Below are positions 14,648 through 23,231 of a stretch of DNA of 40,079 nt, piece after piece. The translations under genes and the position numbers were made by a program. The notes below the pieces were generated by a model. That model was not told the origin of the DNA. It saw only the letters and a list, made by a program, of their open reading frames with translations, and ran no database searches. The DNA lies in contig JAEETO010000012.1 in assembly GCA_016290385.1 (NCBI GenBank), positions 1-40,079 of the forward strand. The letters are read 5' to 3'. Each line of letters begins with the position of its first letter. The stretch's first letter is position 1. This DNA comes from Bacteroidales bacterium. Its GTDB lineage: Bacteria > Bacteroidota > Bacteroidia > Bacteroidales > UBA932.

Positions 14648-17629
14648 ATGAAGAAGATTCTCACTCTGCTCTCGGTCCTGGCACTGACTTCTGCCACCGC
14701 CTTTGCGCAATATACCGCAAAGGGTGTCGTGGAAGACAAGTTCGGTCCGGTGATCGGGGCTGCTGTTATCCAGGTGGGTACCAGCAACGGCGTGCAGACG
14801 GATCTGGACGGACAGTGGACACTGAACGTCCCTTCTGCCAGCACGCTGATCGAGATCAGCTTCCTGGGACTGAAGACCGTCACGGTCGAAGCCGGCAAGG
14901 CCGGCCATATCCTCCTGGAAGATGATCAGGAATTCCTCGACGAAGTGGTCGTCATCGGTTATGGTACTGTCAAGAAGAGTGACATGACCGGTTCCATCAC
15001 CACCGTCAAGGCTGACGAAGTCAACAAGGGTGTCGTCACGACGCCCGCCGACCTGCTGCGCGGCAAGAGCGCAGGCGTGGTCGTCACCTCGGGCTCCGGT
15101 ATGCCGGGCTCGGGTGCCACGATCCGTATCCGCGGCGGCTCCTCGCTCAACGCATCGAACGACCCGCTCATCGTCATCGACGGCCTCCCCGTATCGAACG
15201 ACGGCATCAGCGGCATGTCCGACCCGCTCTCTTCCATCAACCCGGAAGACATTGAAAGCTTCACTGTGCTGAAAGACGCATCGGCCACCGCCATCTACGG
15301 TTCCCGTGCATCCAACGGTGTCATCGTGATCACCACCAAGAAAGGCTCGAAGACGGGCAGCAACATCCCGCACGTAGCAGCTGACTTCACCGGATCTGTC
15401 AACACGATCGCCAAGTACAACAATCTCCTCGACAAGGATGGCATCGTGAACCTGATCCGCGATTTCTATGGCGCGAACTCCGCCGCGGAAGCCAATCTGG
15501 GTATCTACGAAAATGGCCAGCAGAAACTCTACAACACCAACTGGCAGCGCGAGATCTACCAGATCGCCCCGACCCTCGACGGCAACCTGAGCGTCTACGG
15601 CCGTATCGGCGAGAACTTCCCGTACCGCGTGTCGGGCGGCTACACCCAGCAGATCGGTATCCTCCAGGGTTCCGAGATGGACCGTGTCACCGCTTCCGTC
15701 AACCTCTCGCCTACGTTCTTCAAGAAGCATCTTACCGTCAATCTCAACGGCAAGGGAACCTACGCGTACAACCAGTATGCAAACCAGGACGCCATCGGCG
15801 CGGCCAACCACTACGATCCGACCAAGCCGGTGTACAACACGTCTCCCGGTTACAACCTGAACAATTATACCACCTGGTTCGACCAGAGCGGCAACATCAA
15901 CACGATGGCTACGATGAACCCGGTAGCCCTGCTTGATGCCAAGCATGATACGGCCGATGCCTACCGTTTTATCGGCAATGCACAGCTCGACTACAAGGTC
16001 CACGGTTTCGAAGCACTCCGCTTCAACCTCAACCTCGGTCTCGACTGGGCCAAGAGTATCGGCGTCACCGAACTGGCCATGGGTTCCGAGGCCTCTTACC
16101 ACAACACCAACCAGTCGGGCGGCGGTTCGCATACCAATTATGATTACATGCGCCGCAACACGACCCTCGAGTTCTACGGCGACTGGAACCAGGATTTCGG
16201 CCGGCACAACGTCGACCTGATGGCCGGTTATTCCTGGCAGCACTTCTACAGCGAGAGCAGCAGCAATTCCTATCGTATCAGCGACAAGGCTACGCTGGGC
16301 AACTCCGTCGGAAAGGGTGAGCTCTATCTCATCTCCTTCTTCGGCCGCGCCAACTACTCGTTCGCCGACAAGTACCTGGTGACCGCCACGGTCCGCGCCG
16401 ACGGTACTTCCCGCTTCCAGAACCACAAGTGGGGCGTCTTCCCGTCCGTGGCACTGGGCTGGAACATCATGAAGGAAGACTTCATGAGCGGCGTCAATGG
16501 CATGAGCACCTGGAAGCTGCGTCTGTCCTGGGGCCAGACCGGCCAGCAGGAAGTGGGCGGCTACTATGACACCTTCGCTTCGTTCCTGACCAACCAGCTG
16601 GGTTCGTACTACTTCTTCAACGACCGGCTCATCACCCCGATCTCCGCATTGGGTTACAGCGCCGACCTCCGCTGGGAGACCACGACGACCTACAACATCG
16701 GTTTCGACTTCGGCTTCTGGAACGACCGTCTCACTGCAGCCATCGACGTGTACAAGCGTGACACCAAGGACATCCTCAATTACATCCCGGTGCCGGCGCT
16801 CTCGAACCTGACCAACTACCTGAACACCAACATCGGCAACATGACCAACTACGGTGCCGAGCTCGATGTGAACGCCATCCTCGTGGAGAAGAAGGACATG
16901 GGCTGGACCCTCGGTTTCAACATGGCCTATAACCACAACGAGATCACCAAGCTGACGGCTTCCGACGAAAACGCCACGGGCGTCGAGACGGGCGGCATCG
17001 CGGGCGGTACCGGCAACAACGTGCAGATGTTCCAGGTGGGCTACCCGATGCGTACCTTCAACCTCTACCAGCAGGTGTACGACGAGAACGGCTATCCGAT
17101 CAACGGCGTCTATGTCGACCGCAATGGCGACGGCCAGATCACGGCGGACGACAAATACATGGACAAGCGCCTGAAAGCCAGCCCCGATTTCACCTTCGGC
17201 TTCAATACACAGTTCCATTGGCGGAACTGGACGGCGGCCCTCTCCGGCCACGCATCGGTCGGCAACTGGGTCTACAACAACGTGGCCTCCGATACCGAGA
17301 TGCTGGCTGACCTGTGGACCAACAGCTTCATCAGCAACCGCGTCTCTTCGGCTCCGCACTCCATGTTCTCGCAGGCACAGTACCTTTCCGACTATTATCT
17401 GCAGAACGGTTCGTTCCTGAAGCTCGACAACTTCACGCTGGGCTACACCATCCCGAAACTCTTCAAGGTGGGTGAGAACAACGCTTCCCTCAATATCTTC
17501 GGAACCGTCCAGAACATCTGGACCTTCACGAAGTATACCGGCATCGACCCCGAGGTCTTCAACGGTATCGACGGCACGGTCTATCCGCGTCCGCGTGTCT
17601 TCACCCTCGGTCTCAAGTTTAACTTCTAA
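14648..17629 (+). CDS. susC: SusC-like TonB-dependent outer-membrane transporter
   Basis: A 993-residue outer-membrane importer for oligosaccharides, energised by TonB-ExbBD. It has a signal peptide (residues 1-21, ending AFAQ) and a carboxypeptidase-regulatory-like domain (~22-105, YTAKGVVEDKFGPVIGAAV). The linker DEVVVIGYGTVKKSDMTGSI typical of SusC leads into a plug domain (VVVTSGSGMPGSGATIRIRGGSSLNASNDPLIVIDGLPV), and a 22-strand barrel ends in RPRVFTLGLKFNF. The length is typical of SusC proteins. It is followed six bases later by susD, with which it should form a lidded complex. Given susG, susA-like and malQ genes nearby, starch or other alpha-glucan oligosaccharides are the likely cargo. 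Confidence 0.95.
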   Translation: MKKILTLLSVLALTSATAFAQYTAKGVVEDKFGPVIGAAVIQVGTSNGVQTDLDGQWTLNVPSASTLIEISFLGLKTVTVEAGKAGHILLEDDQEFLDEVVVIGYGTVKKSDMTGSITTVKADEVNKGVVTTPADLLRGKSAGVVVTSGSGMPGSGATIRIRGGSSLNASNDPLIVIDGLPVSNDGISGMSDPLSSINPEDIESFTVLKDASATAIYGSRASNGVIVITTKKGSKTGSNIPHVAADFTGSVNTIAKYNNLLDKDGIVNLIRDFYGANSAAEANLGIYENGQQKLYNTNWQREIYQIAPTLDGNLSVYGRIGENFPYRVSGGYTQQIGILQGSEMDRVTASVNLSPTFFKKHLTVNLNGKGTYAYNQYANQDAIGAANHYDPTKPVYNTSPGYNLNNYTTWFDQSGNINTMATMNPVALLDAKHDTADAYRFIGNAQLDYKVHGFEALRFNLNLGLDWAKSIGVTELAMGSEASYHNTNQSGGGSHTNYDYMRRNTTLEFYGDWNQDFGRHNVDLMAGYSWQHFYSESSSNSYRISDKATLGNSVGKGELYLISFFGRANYSFADKYLVTATVRADGTSRFQNHKWGVFPSVALGWNIMKEDFMSGVNGMSTWKLRLSWGQTGQQEVGGYYDTFASFLTNQLGSYYFFNDRLITPISALGYSADLRWETTTTYNIGFDFGFWNDRLTAAIDVYKRDTKDILNYIPVPALSNLTNYLNTNIGNMTNYGAELDVNAILVEKKDMGWTLGFNMAYNHNEITKLTASDENATGVETGGIAGGTGNNVQMFQVGYPMRTFNLYQQVYDENGYPINGVYVDRNGDGQITADDKYMDKRLKASPDFTFGFNTQFHWRNWTAALSGHASVGNWVYNNVASDTEMLADLWTNSFISNRVSSAPHSMFSQAQYLSDYYLQNGSFLKLDNFTLGYTIPKLFKVGENNASLNIFGTVQNIWTFTKYTGIDPEVFNGIDGTVYPRPRVFTLGLKFNF

Positions 17630-17644
17630 ATCAGGATGTGCCAT

Positions 17645-19192
17645 ATGAAAACAATCAAACATATTCTCAGCATAGTTGCAGTCTCTGCACTCCTGGCCTC
17701 CTGCATCGGCGACCTGAACGTCACCCCGATCGACCCCAACATCAGTACGGCGGACAAAGTCCTCACAAGTGAGGAGGCCTTTACTGCTTATCTGGCCGGT
17801 GTCTATACGGGCTTCGCCACCTCCGGTTATTACGGTGCCAACGGCTCCGCTTCGATCTCCGGCCTGGACGGCGGTGCCTCGCAGTACATCCGAGGTCTGT
17901 ATCACCACAGCGAACTGACGACCGACGAGTCGGTCTGCGGCTGGAACGACCAGACCATCAAGAACTTCCACTGGATGAACTGGACGACCGACGATACTTT
18001 CATCTACGCGTTCTACTCCCGCATCTTCATGCAGGTGTCGGCCGCCAACGAATTCATCCGTGAGGCCCAGGCTTCCAACCTGGCGTTCTCCAGCAAGGAA
18101 GAACTCATCGCCGAGGCCCGCGTGCTCCGCGCCATCGCCTACTTCCACGCCATCGACAACTTCGGCAACGTGCCGTTCGCAGACGAGACCTCCGTGGTGG
18201 GATCCTTCCCTTCACAGATCAAGCGTGCCGACCTCTTCGAATGGATGGAGACCGAACTGAAAGACCTCATCAACAACAGCGCGCTCGCCGCTCCCCGCGG
18301 CAACGGCTTTGCCCGCGCCGACAAGGGTGTGGCCAAGTTCCTGCTTGCCAAGCTCTACCTGAACGCACAGGTCTACACGGGTACGCCCCGCTGGGATGAC
18401 TGCGCGAACGTCCTGAAAGACCTGATGGACGACGGCTACAGCCTGCATACGACGTCTGCCGGTGATTTCTCTCCTTATCAGGAGCTCTTCCTGGCCGACA
18501 ACAACCGCTGCACCGACGAGATCATCTTCGCCGTGGAGCAGGACGGTATCAATACCACCAGCTACGGTGCGACCAACTACCTGATCTTCGCTTCGACGGG
18601 CGGTGAGATGGACCCGGCCCTCCTGGGCATCTCCTCCGGTTGGGGCGGTCTCCGCACCACGCCGGAATTCTACGACAAGTTCAGCAGCAATGACGCCCGC
18701 AACCTCTTCTATACGGCAACCCAGCAGAAGAGCATCGACGACATCGGAGATTTCACCAACGGCTATGCTTTCATGAAGTTCCGCAACATCAAGAGTGACG
18801 GCAATCCGGGCCAGGAGCTCGGCTTTGTCGATACCGACTTCCCGATGATGCGCTACGCCGACGTGTTGCTGATGGCGGCCGAGTGCGCTGCCCGTGGTGC
18901 CACGATCGACGGCCTGAACGCCTTCAACCAGGTGCGTGCCCGTGCCGGCATGCCTGCTGCCAACGGCCTCTCGCTGAACGAAATCCTTGACGAGCGCGGC
19001 CGGGAACTCTATCAGGAGTGCTGGCGCCGCAGCGACCTCATCCGTTTCGGTGTGTTCACTTCCGGTTACAACTGGCAGTGGAAGGGCAACGTGAAGGAAG
19101 GCAAGGATGTGGAAAGCCACCGCACCCTCTTCCCGATTCCCGACTCCGACAGGCTGGCCAACACGGGTCTTGAACAGAACCCCGGTTATTAA
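17645..19192 (+). CDS. susD: SusD-like starch-binding surface lipoprotein
   Basis: A surface lipoprotein that caps SusC and binds the glycan. From the ATG at 17645 the product is 515 residues, with a lipoprotein signal ending LLASC (Cys20). The helical TPR-type SusD fold follows (AEARVLRAIAYFHAIDNFGNVPFADE, GVAKFLLAKLYLNAQVYTG), with the C-terminal LNEILDERGRELYQECWRRSDLIRFG signature. An in-frame ATG at 17636 would add only MCH and is less likely because MKTIKHILS makes a normal signal start. It lies between susC and the SusE/F-like gene in one operon. Confidence 0.94.
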   Translation: MKTIKHILSIVAVSALLASCIGDLNVTPIDPNISTADKVLTSEEAFTAYLAGVYTGFATSGYYGANGSASISGLDGGASQYIRGLYHHSELTTDESVCGWNDQTIKNFHWMNWTTDDTFIYAFYSRIFMQVSAANEFIREAQASNLAFSSKEELIAEARVLRAIAYFHAIDNFGNVPFADETSVVGSFPSQIKRADLFEWMETELKDLINNSALAAPRGNGFARADKGVAKFLLAKLYLNAQVYTGTPRWDDCANVLKDLMDDGYSLHTTSAGDFSPYQELFLADNNRCTDEIIFAVEQDGINTTSYGATNYLIFASTGGEMDPALLGISSGWGGLRTTPEFYDKFSSNDARNLFYTATQQKSIDDIGDFTNGYAFMKFRNIKSDGNPGQELGFVDTDFPMMRYADVLLMAAECAARGATIDGLNAFNQVRARAGMPAANGLSLNEILDERGRELYQECWRRSDLIRFGVFTSGYNWQWKGNVKEGKDVESHRTLFPIPDSDRLANTGLEQNPGY

Positions 19193-19207
19193 TAGGAGGA
19201 CCATGCA

Positions 19208-22200
19208 ATGAAAAAGATATTTTCCATTCTCTTTGCCAGTGTGATTGCCTTCATGGCAGTCTCCTGCTACCCCGAAGACCTGGCGGTGTTCGACACCTCC
19301 AAAGCCAAGGCTCCTGTCCTCGGCTCCTATGAGGTGGGCGAAAAGGCCATCACGGCTGAATATACTCCCGCTACCTTCAACCAGAATTTCAAGACTACTG
19401 CGCCCAACCACTTCTTCGTGATGACGACGCTCAACGGCCAGACCGTCAACAAGGTCATCTCGACCAACAACAAGGACGGTGTGCTGTCGGTCAGCAAGAA
19501 CAGCCTCATGAACCTGCTGATGTCGATGGGATTCAACGAGGGTGACGTCGTGGACTTCACCCTGTGCATCCGCGCTTCGCTGCAGTCCAATGCCGGCGAC
19601 AACGGCCGCAACGGCCATGTCGATTCGGATGGTACCATCAACGTGACCGGTTTCGAGATCGTGTTCCCGAAAGGCAGTCCTTACCAGGAGTATACCGAGA
19701 CCAGCCCGTTCAGCGTGATCGGTGCGCTTTCCGAATACGGCATCAATTGGGACGGCGATCTCGAGATGTGGATGACGCCCGACGGCAACCTGCATGTGGC
19801 CAAGTGCGTCACCATCGCTTCGGGCGACGAGTTCAAGTTCCGCAAAGACCAGGACTGGGGAGTCAACTATGGTGGCGACTTCGGCAGCCTGGGCAATTCC
19901 TTCCCTGTCAGCCAGGACGGCCCGAACGTCAAGGCCCCGGCCGGTGTCTATGACCTCTGGCTCGACCTGTCGTCCGGTACGGCTACCCTTACGGAAGCTT
20001 ACCAGGCATATCCTGACCACAAGGAAGCCAGCAACTGGAGCGTCATCGGTGCGCTTTCCGAACTGGGCATCAACTGGGATGGCGACGTCGCCATGCTGAC
20101 CGATGGTACGACGCATGTCGCACAGGGCGTCAAACTGTCGGCTGCCGACGAATTCAAGTTCCGTCAGGACAAAGACTGGACGGTCAACCTCGGTGGTGAC
20201 TTCGGCAGCCTCGGCTCCGATTTCGCTGTCTCGCAGGACGGTCCGAATGTCAAGGTCGGCGCCGCAGGCGTCTACGACCTGATCGTCAATCCGGGCGCTG
20301 GTACGGCGCAGGTCGTCGAGACCCTCGGCGGCGGTGTTTCCGGCAAGATCGGCGGCGACGAGCCCGAACCGGAACCGGAACCGGTCACCGGCTGGAACAT
20401 CATCGGACTGAACGGCGACTGGGACAACGATATCCTGGCGACGGCCGACGGCAATGTCTATACGGCATATATCCAGGTCGCGGAGGCCACCGAGTTCAAG
20501 TGGCGTCTTGACGGTGGATGGACCGCCGACTTCGGCGGCACCTTCACCGCGGTCGGTGAACCGTTCACGGCAGAACCCGGTGGTCCGAACATCCAGATCG
20601 GCCCCGGTTTCTGGAGGGTCGTCCTTGACGTGGACAACAGTACGATCACCATCTCCGAAGGTGATGTCTGGAGCCTGATCGGCGACTTCAACGGCTGGGC
20701 CGGCGACGTCGACATGACCCTTGTCGACGGCAAGTGGGTGAGCCCCGTGACGAAACTCAATGCCAACGGCTTCAAGATCCGCTACAACCACGACTGGGCT
20801 GTCAGTGTGGGCGGTACCTTCGAGGCCTTCAAGACGCCGTTCCCCGTGAGTGACGATAATGTCATGCTGCCCGCCGAAGGTGAGTATATCGTGACCTTCG
20901 ATCCCGAGGCCCGGACCATCATGGTCGAGAAAGCGATCACCGGCTGGAATGTCATCGGCCTGAACGGTGACTGGGAGAACGACATCATCGCCAATGAGAA
21001 CAACAATATCTGGACGGTCCGCGTCAACGCGCCCGAGGCTACCGAGTTCAAGTGGCGCAAGGATGGTGCCTGGGACGAGAACTACGGCGGCGACTTCGCT
21101 GAGCTCGGTGTTCCGTTTGCAGCTGTTCCCGGCGGCAACAACGTCAAGCTGGATGCCGGTTACTGGCTGCTGACCCTCGACTTCACCGGTGCAGAGCCTG
21201 TGCTGATGGTCTCCGACGGTACGGTCTGGAGCCTGATCGGCGAATTCAACAGCTGGTCCGGCGATGTCGACATGACCCTTGTCGACGGCATCTGGGAAAG
21301 CCCTGAGACGCCGCTCTCCGGTGAGTTCAAACTCCGCATGAACCATGACTGGGGCGAGAACCGTGGCGGCGACATGGCTGCGCTCGGCGAGCCGTTCGAC
21401 GCGGTTGCCGGCGGCAACAACATCAAGGTCGATGAAGGCACCTATGTGGTGACCTACGATCCGCAGGCCGAGAAGATTACCGTGAAGAACGCCAAGAAGG
21501 TTTGGAGCGTGATCGGTGACTTCAACAGCTGGTCGGCTGACGCCGACATGGCGGAAGTCGCGCCCGGCATCTGGATCAGTGACGAGATTGAGATCACCGG
21601 CGGTGGCTGGAAGGTCCGTTACGACCATGACTGGACGGAGAACCGTGGCGGTGCCACCCCGAAGGAAGTCGGCGAGTTCGTCGGTGCCTTCCCGGGCGGT
21701 GACAACGTAGGCCTGACCGGCAAGTTCCGGGTGGTCTACAACGCCAACAACGAGACGCTCGGCACGCTGGGCTTCGGCGTGGTCGGCTCCGTCGCCTCCA
21801 TCCCCGGCTTCAGCTGGAACAACGACATCCCGATGAACTATGTCACCATCGGTGACCTGGGCAGCGGCTGGATGAGCGTTCCGATCTATCTGACCCCGGA
21901 CGATGAGATCAAGATCCGCTGGAATGCGGCCTGGGATATCAACTTCGGTGGTGTGATGACGAATGTGGACGAACCGTTTACCGCTGAGGAAGGCGGTGCC
22001 AACATCAAGGTTCCTGCCGAAGGCATCTACTCGGTCATCTATGCTCCTGCGTACAAGAAGATGCTCCTGACCCAGAGTGTCTGGAGCCTCATCGGTGACT
22101 TCAACAGCTGGAGCGGCGACGTCTTCATGATGTTCGACGGCGAGAACTGGGTGGCTTACAACCAGACGCTCCAGGGCGGTTGGAAACTCCGCAAGGGCGC

Positions 22201-22351
22201 CGGCTGGGATGTCAACCGCGGTGGTACCTTCGTCGAGGTCAACAAGCCGTTCGAAGCTGTTGCCGGTGGCGACAACATCAACGTCGGCGACCTCTCCGGC
22301 TTCGCCGTGAAGTACAACCAGACTGACGAAACGATCACGGTCGTCAAGTAA
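19208..22351 (+). CDS. SusE/SusF-like surface lipoprotein with nine tandem starch-binding-like modules
   Basis: A 1047-residue lipoprotein (signal MKKIFSILFASVIAFMAVSC, Cys20). An Ig-like SusE N-terminal domain (~21-160) is followed by nine related modules of about 90-100 residues, at ~168-262, 277-372, 396-484, 487-575, 580-669, 673-760, 765-850, 856-955 and 957-1047. Each starts with W-S/N-x-I-G and N/D-W-x-x-D, and carries an (F/W)-K-(F/W/I/L)-R segment followed by W-x-x-N-x-GG. This resembles the SusE/SusF starch-binding modules that use aromatic residues plus K and R. Classic SusE has two such modules and SusF three. An acidic EPEPEPEP linker separates modules 2 and 3. It is the last gene of the operon, 15 bases after susD and before a strong terminator. 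Glycan specificity is inferred from context. Confidence 0.9.
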   Translation: MKKIFSILFASVIAFMAVSCYPEDLAVFDTSKAKAPVLGSYEVGEKAITAEYTPATFNQNFKTTAPNHFFVMTTLNGQTVNKVISTNNKDGVLSVSKNSLMNLLMSMGFNEGDVVDFTLCIRASLQSNAGDNGRNGHVDSDGTINVTGFEIVFPKGSPYQEYTETSPFSVIGALSEYGINWDGDLEMWMTPDGNLHVAKCVTIASGDEFKFRKDQDWGVNYGGDFGSLGNSFPVSQDGPNVKAPAGVYDLWLDLSSGTATLTEAYQAYPDHKEASNWSVIGALSELGINWDGDVAMLTDGTTHVAQGVKLSAADEFKFRQDKDWTVNLGGDFGSLGSDFAVSQDGPNVKVGAAGVYDLIVNPGAGTAQVVETLGGGVSGKIGGDEPEPEPEPVTGWNIIGLNGDWDNDILATADGNVYTAYIQVAEATEFKWRLDGGWTADFGGTFTAVGEPFTAEPGGPNIQIGPGFWRVVLDVDNSTITISEGDVWSLIGDFNGWAGDVDMTLVDGKWVSPVTKLNANGFKIRYNHDWAVSVGGTFEAFKTPFPVSDDNVMLPAEGEYIVTFDPEARTIMVEKAITGWNVIGLNGDWENDIIANENNNIWTVRVNAPEATEFKWRKDGAWDENYGGDFAELGVPFAAVPGGNNVKLDAGYWLLTLDFTGAEPVLMVSDGTVWSLIGEFNSWSGDVDMTLVDGIWESPETPLSGEFKLRMNHDWGENRGGDMAALGEPFDAVAGGNNIKVDEGTYVVTYDPQAEKITVKNAKKVWSVIGDFNSWSADADMAEVAPGIWISDEIEITGGGWKVRYDHDWTENRGGATPKEVGEFVGAFPGGDNVGLTGKFRVVYNANNETLGTLGFGVVGSVASIPGFSWNNDIPMNYVTIGDLGSGWMSVPIYLTPDDEIKIRWNAAWDINFGGVMTNVDEPFTAEEGGANIKVPAEGIYSVIYAPAYKKMLLTQSVWSLIGDFNSWSGDVFMMFDGENWVAYNQTLQGGWKLRKGAGWDVNRGGTFVEVNKPFEAVAGGDNINVGDLSGFAVKYNQTDETITVVK

Positions 22352-22360
22352 CAACCTGTC

Positions 22361-22381
22361 ATGCCGGACCTGATCCGGCAT
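22361..22381 (+). repeat. Palindromic repeat copy 4, after the sus operon
   Basis: The hairpin is stem ATGCCGGA (22361-22368), loop CCTGA, stem TCCGGCAT (22374-22381), preceded by GTC and followed by CC, ten bases after the stop of the SusE/F-like gene. Stem base changes relative to the prmC copies are compensated. It lies directly upstream of the terminator hairpin. Confidence 0.75.
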
Positions 22382-22392
22382 CCCAGAACATG

Positions 22393-22425
22393 GATGCCCG
22401 GGCCTTCACGACCCGGGCATCTTTT
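22393..22425 (+). terminator. Rho-independent terminator of the susCDE operon
   Basis: A perfect 10-bp GC-rich stem GATGCCCGGG / CCCGGGCATC with a 9-base loop is followed by TTTTG. It is 41 bases after the stop codon of the SusE/F-like gene and just before the end of the convergent toxin gene. Confidence 0.85.
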
Positions 22426-22426
22426 G

Positions 22427-22852
22427 TTATTCTACGAAATATTCCCGGCAGAATTCGTCGGGGCTGACTACAGGCGGGCCGAAGGTGCCGTCGAAGCCTT
22501 TGTCGCCGCTGATGATCAGGTCGCAGCAGTTGTCGATGGCGATGGATGTTTGGACAGCGTCTTCGAAATCATAGTAGTAATTGCTGGTTGCCATGTCCAA
22601 ATGGCCCTTACAGGTGTCGCAAACCTTAATATGCTTTCGTAAATCTTGAAGGAATCCCCCTACTGATTGTTTCAGGTCTTTATGAGACTTTGTATAGAAA
22701 TATGTAAGGTCAACAAGTGACTGCGTTGAGGTATATGCCATCAATTTTTTACTACACGCAGCGGCAATGATTTGCTTGGCAACGGAGTTGCCCGGCCTGT
22801 CTTCAATGGCAAAGTCCACAAGGACATTTGTGTCGAGGAAAACGTGCTTCAT
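22427..22852 (-). CDS. PIN-domain ribonuclease, toxin of a type II toxin-antitoxin pair
   Basis: A 141-residue PIN-domain protein of the VapC type, an Mg-dependent ribonuclease that blocks growth when unopposed. It opens with MKHVFLDTNVLVDF, containing the first catalytic aspartate (D7). A central acidic pair is in YDFEDAVQTSIA, and the last acidic site is in DLIISGDKGFDG. The length is normal for the family. Its start overlaps the antitoxin stop by four bases (ATGA), the usual coupling of such pairs. Base composition in its middle part is clearly more AT-rich than the neighbouring starch genes, suggesting a separate origin. RNA target unknown. Confidence 0.85.
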   Translation of the reverse strand: MKHVFLDTNVLVDFAIEDRPGNSVAKQIIAAACSKKLMAYTSTQSLVDLTYFYTKSHKDLKQSVGGFLQDLRKHIKVCDTCKGHLDMATSNYYYDFEDAVQTSIAIDNCCDLIISGDKGFDGTFGPPVVSPDEFCREYFVE

Positions 22853-23133
22853 AGACCGAGAATTGCTGAGAGGCGCGGATCCTCCAAGATTTCTGCTTCC
22901 GTGAGTTCCAAAGAGGGGACAATGTAAGACTCCAGGACGGGATCGAGCTGAATTTCACTGAGTTTAATCTTCTCTTCAGGTTCAGGATTGGCAGCGGCTT
23001 CGAGCGTTTCAACCGCATAGGTGTTGAAGGAGCGATGGCTCCGTCGAGCAGCGCGACGGATGGCCTCATAGGTCTCAGGGCTCATCCGGAGGATAGCCTG
23101 GACTTTGGCTGGGGTTGATGGAGTCTGTGGCAT
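22849..23133 (-). CDS. Ribbon-helix-helix-like antitoxin
   Basis: A 94-residue partner of the PIN toxin. The N-terminal part (residues ~9-50, KVQAILRMSPETYEAIRRAARRSHRSFNTYAVETLEAAA) fits a ribbon-helix-helix DNA-binding domain with a beta-strand followed by two helices. The acidic C-terminal half (EEKIKLSEIQLDPVLESYIVPSLELTEAEILEDPRL) is what would be expected to wrap the toxin. It starts 17 bases after a TATCTTTG promoter box that lies within a perfect inverted repeat, fitting autorepression by the antitoxin or the complex. The family is recognised from pattern and context, not from a specific signature. Confidence 0.78.
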   Translation of the reverse strand: MPQTPSTPAKVQAILRMSPETYEAIRRAARRSHRSFNTYAVETLEAAANPEPEEKIKLSEIQLDPVLESYIVPSLELTEAEILEDPRLSAILGL

Positions 23134-23161
23134 TGTATCTTTGTTTTGCGCAAAGATACAA
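23133..23161. promoter_or_regulatory. Promoter and inverted-repeat operator of the toxin-antitoxin operon
   Basis: Perfect 11-bp arms TTGTATCTTTG and CAAAGATACAA are separated by seven bases. The right arm, read on the minus strand, contains the promoter box TATCTTTG (23151-23158) and the left arm touches the antitoxin start codon at 23133. A dimeric ribbon-helix-helix repressor bound here would cover the promoter. Confidence 0.6.
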
Positions 23162-23201
23162 AAATAGTGATATCATCCAAATGAAATGATATCACTATTT
23201 T
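23161..23201. terminator. 16-bp perfect inverted repeat: candidate susG terminator and/or second operator
   Basis: Arms AAAATAGTGATATCAT (23161-23176) and ATGATATCACTATTTT (23186-23201) pair perfectly around a 9-base loop. On the minus strand the hairpin follows the susG stop by about 30 bases and is followed by TTG, so it could terminate susG transcription. It is AT-rich and lies directly next to the toxin-antitoxin promoter palindrome, so an operator role is equally possible. Confidence 0.55.
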
Positions 23202-23231
23202 GGGAAAAAGTCCTGCGTCCGTTGCTAACGC

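Noticed and set aside
14630..18148. Very long open frame (about 1170 codons) antisense to susC and susD
   Set aside because: The sense strand encodes clear SusC and SusD motifs. The antisense product is low-complexity, rich in V, D, R, G and H, with no signal or domain; it reflects GC-rich third positions.
18212..22381. Very long open frame (about 1390 codons) antisense to the susD end and the SusE/F-like gene
   Set aside because: Its apparent repeats are the mirror of the sense starch-binding modules, and its start lies in the palindromic repeat and terminator region. No independent coding evidence.
22361..22425. CRISPR-like array from consecutive hairpins after the sus operon
   Set aside because: Only two different hairpins with no repeated spacing or unique spacers; one is a REP-like repeat and the other a terminator.
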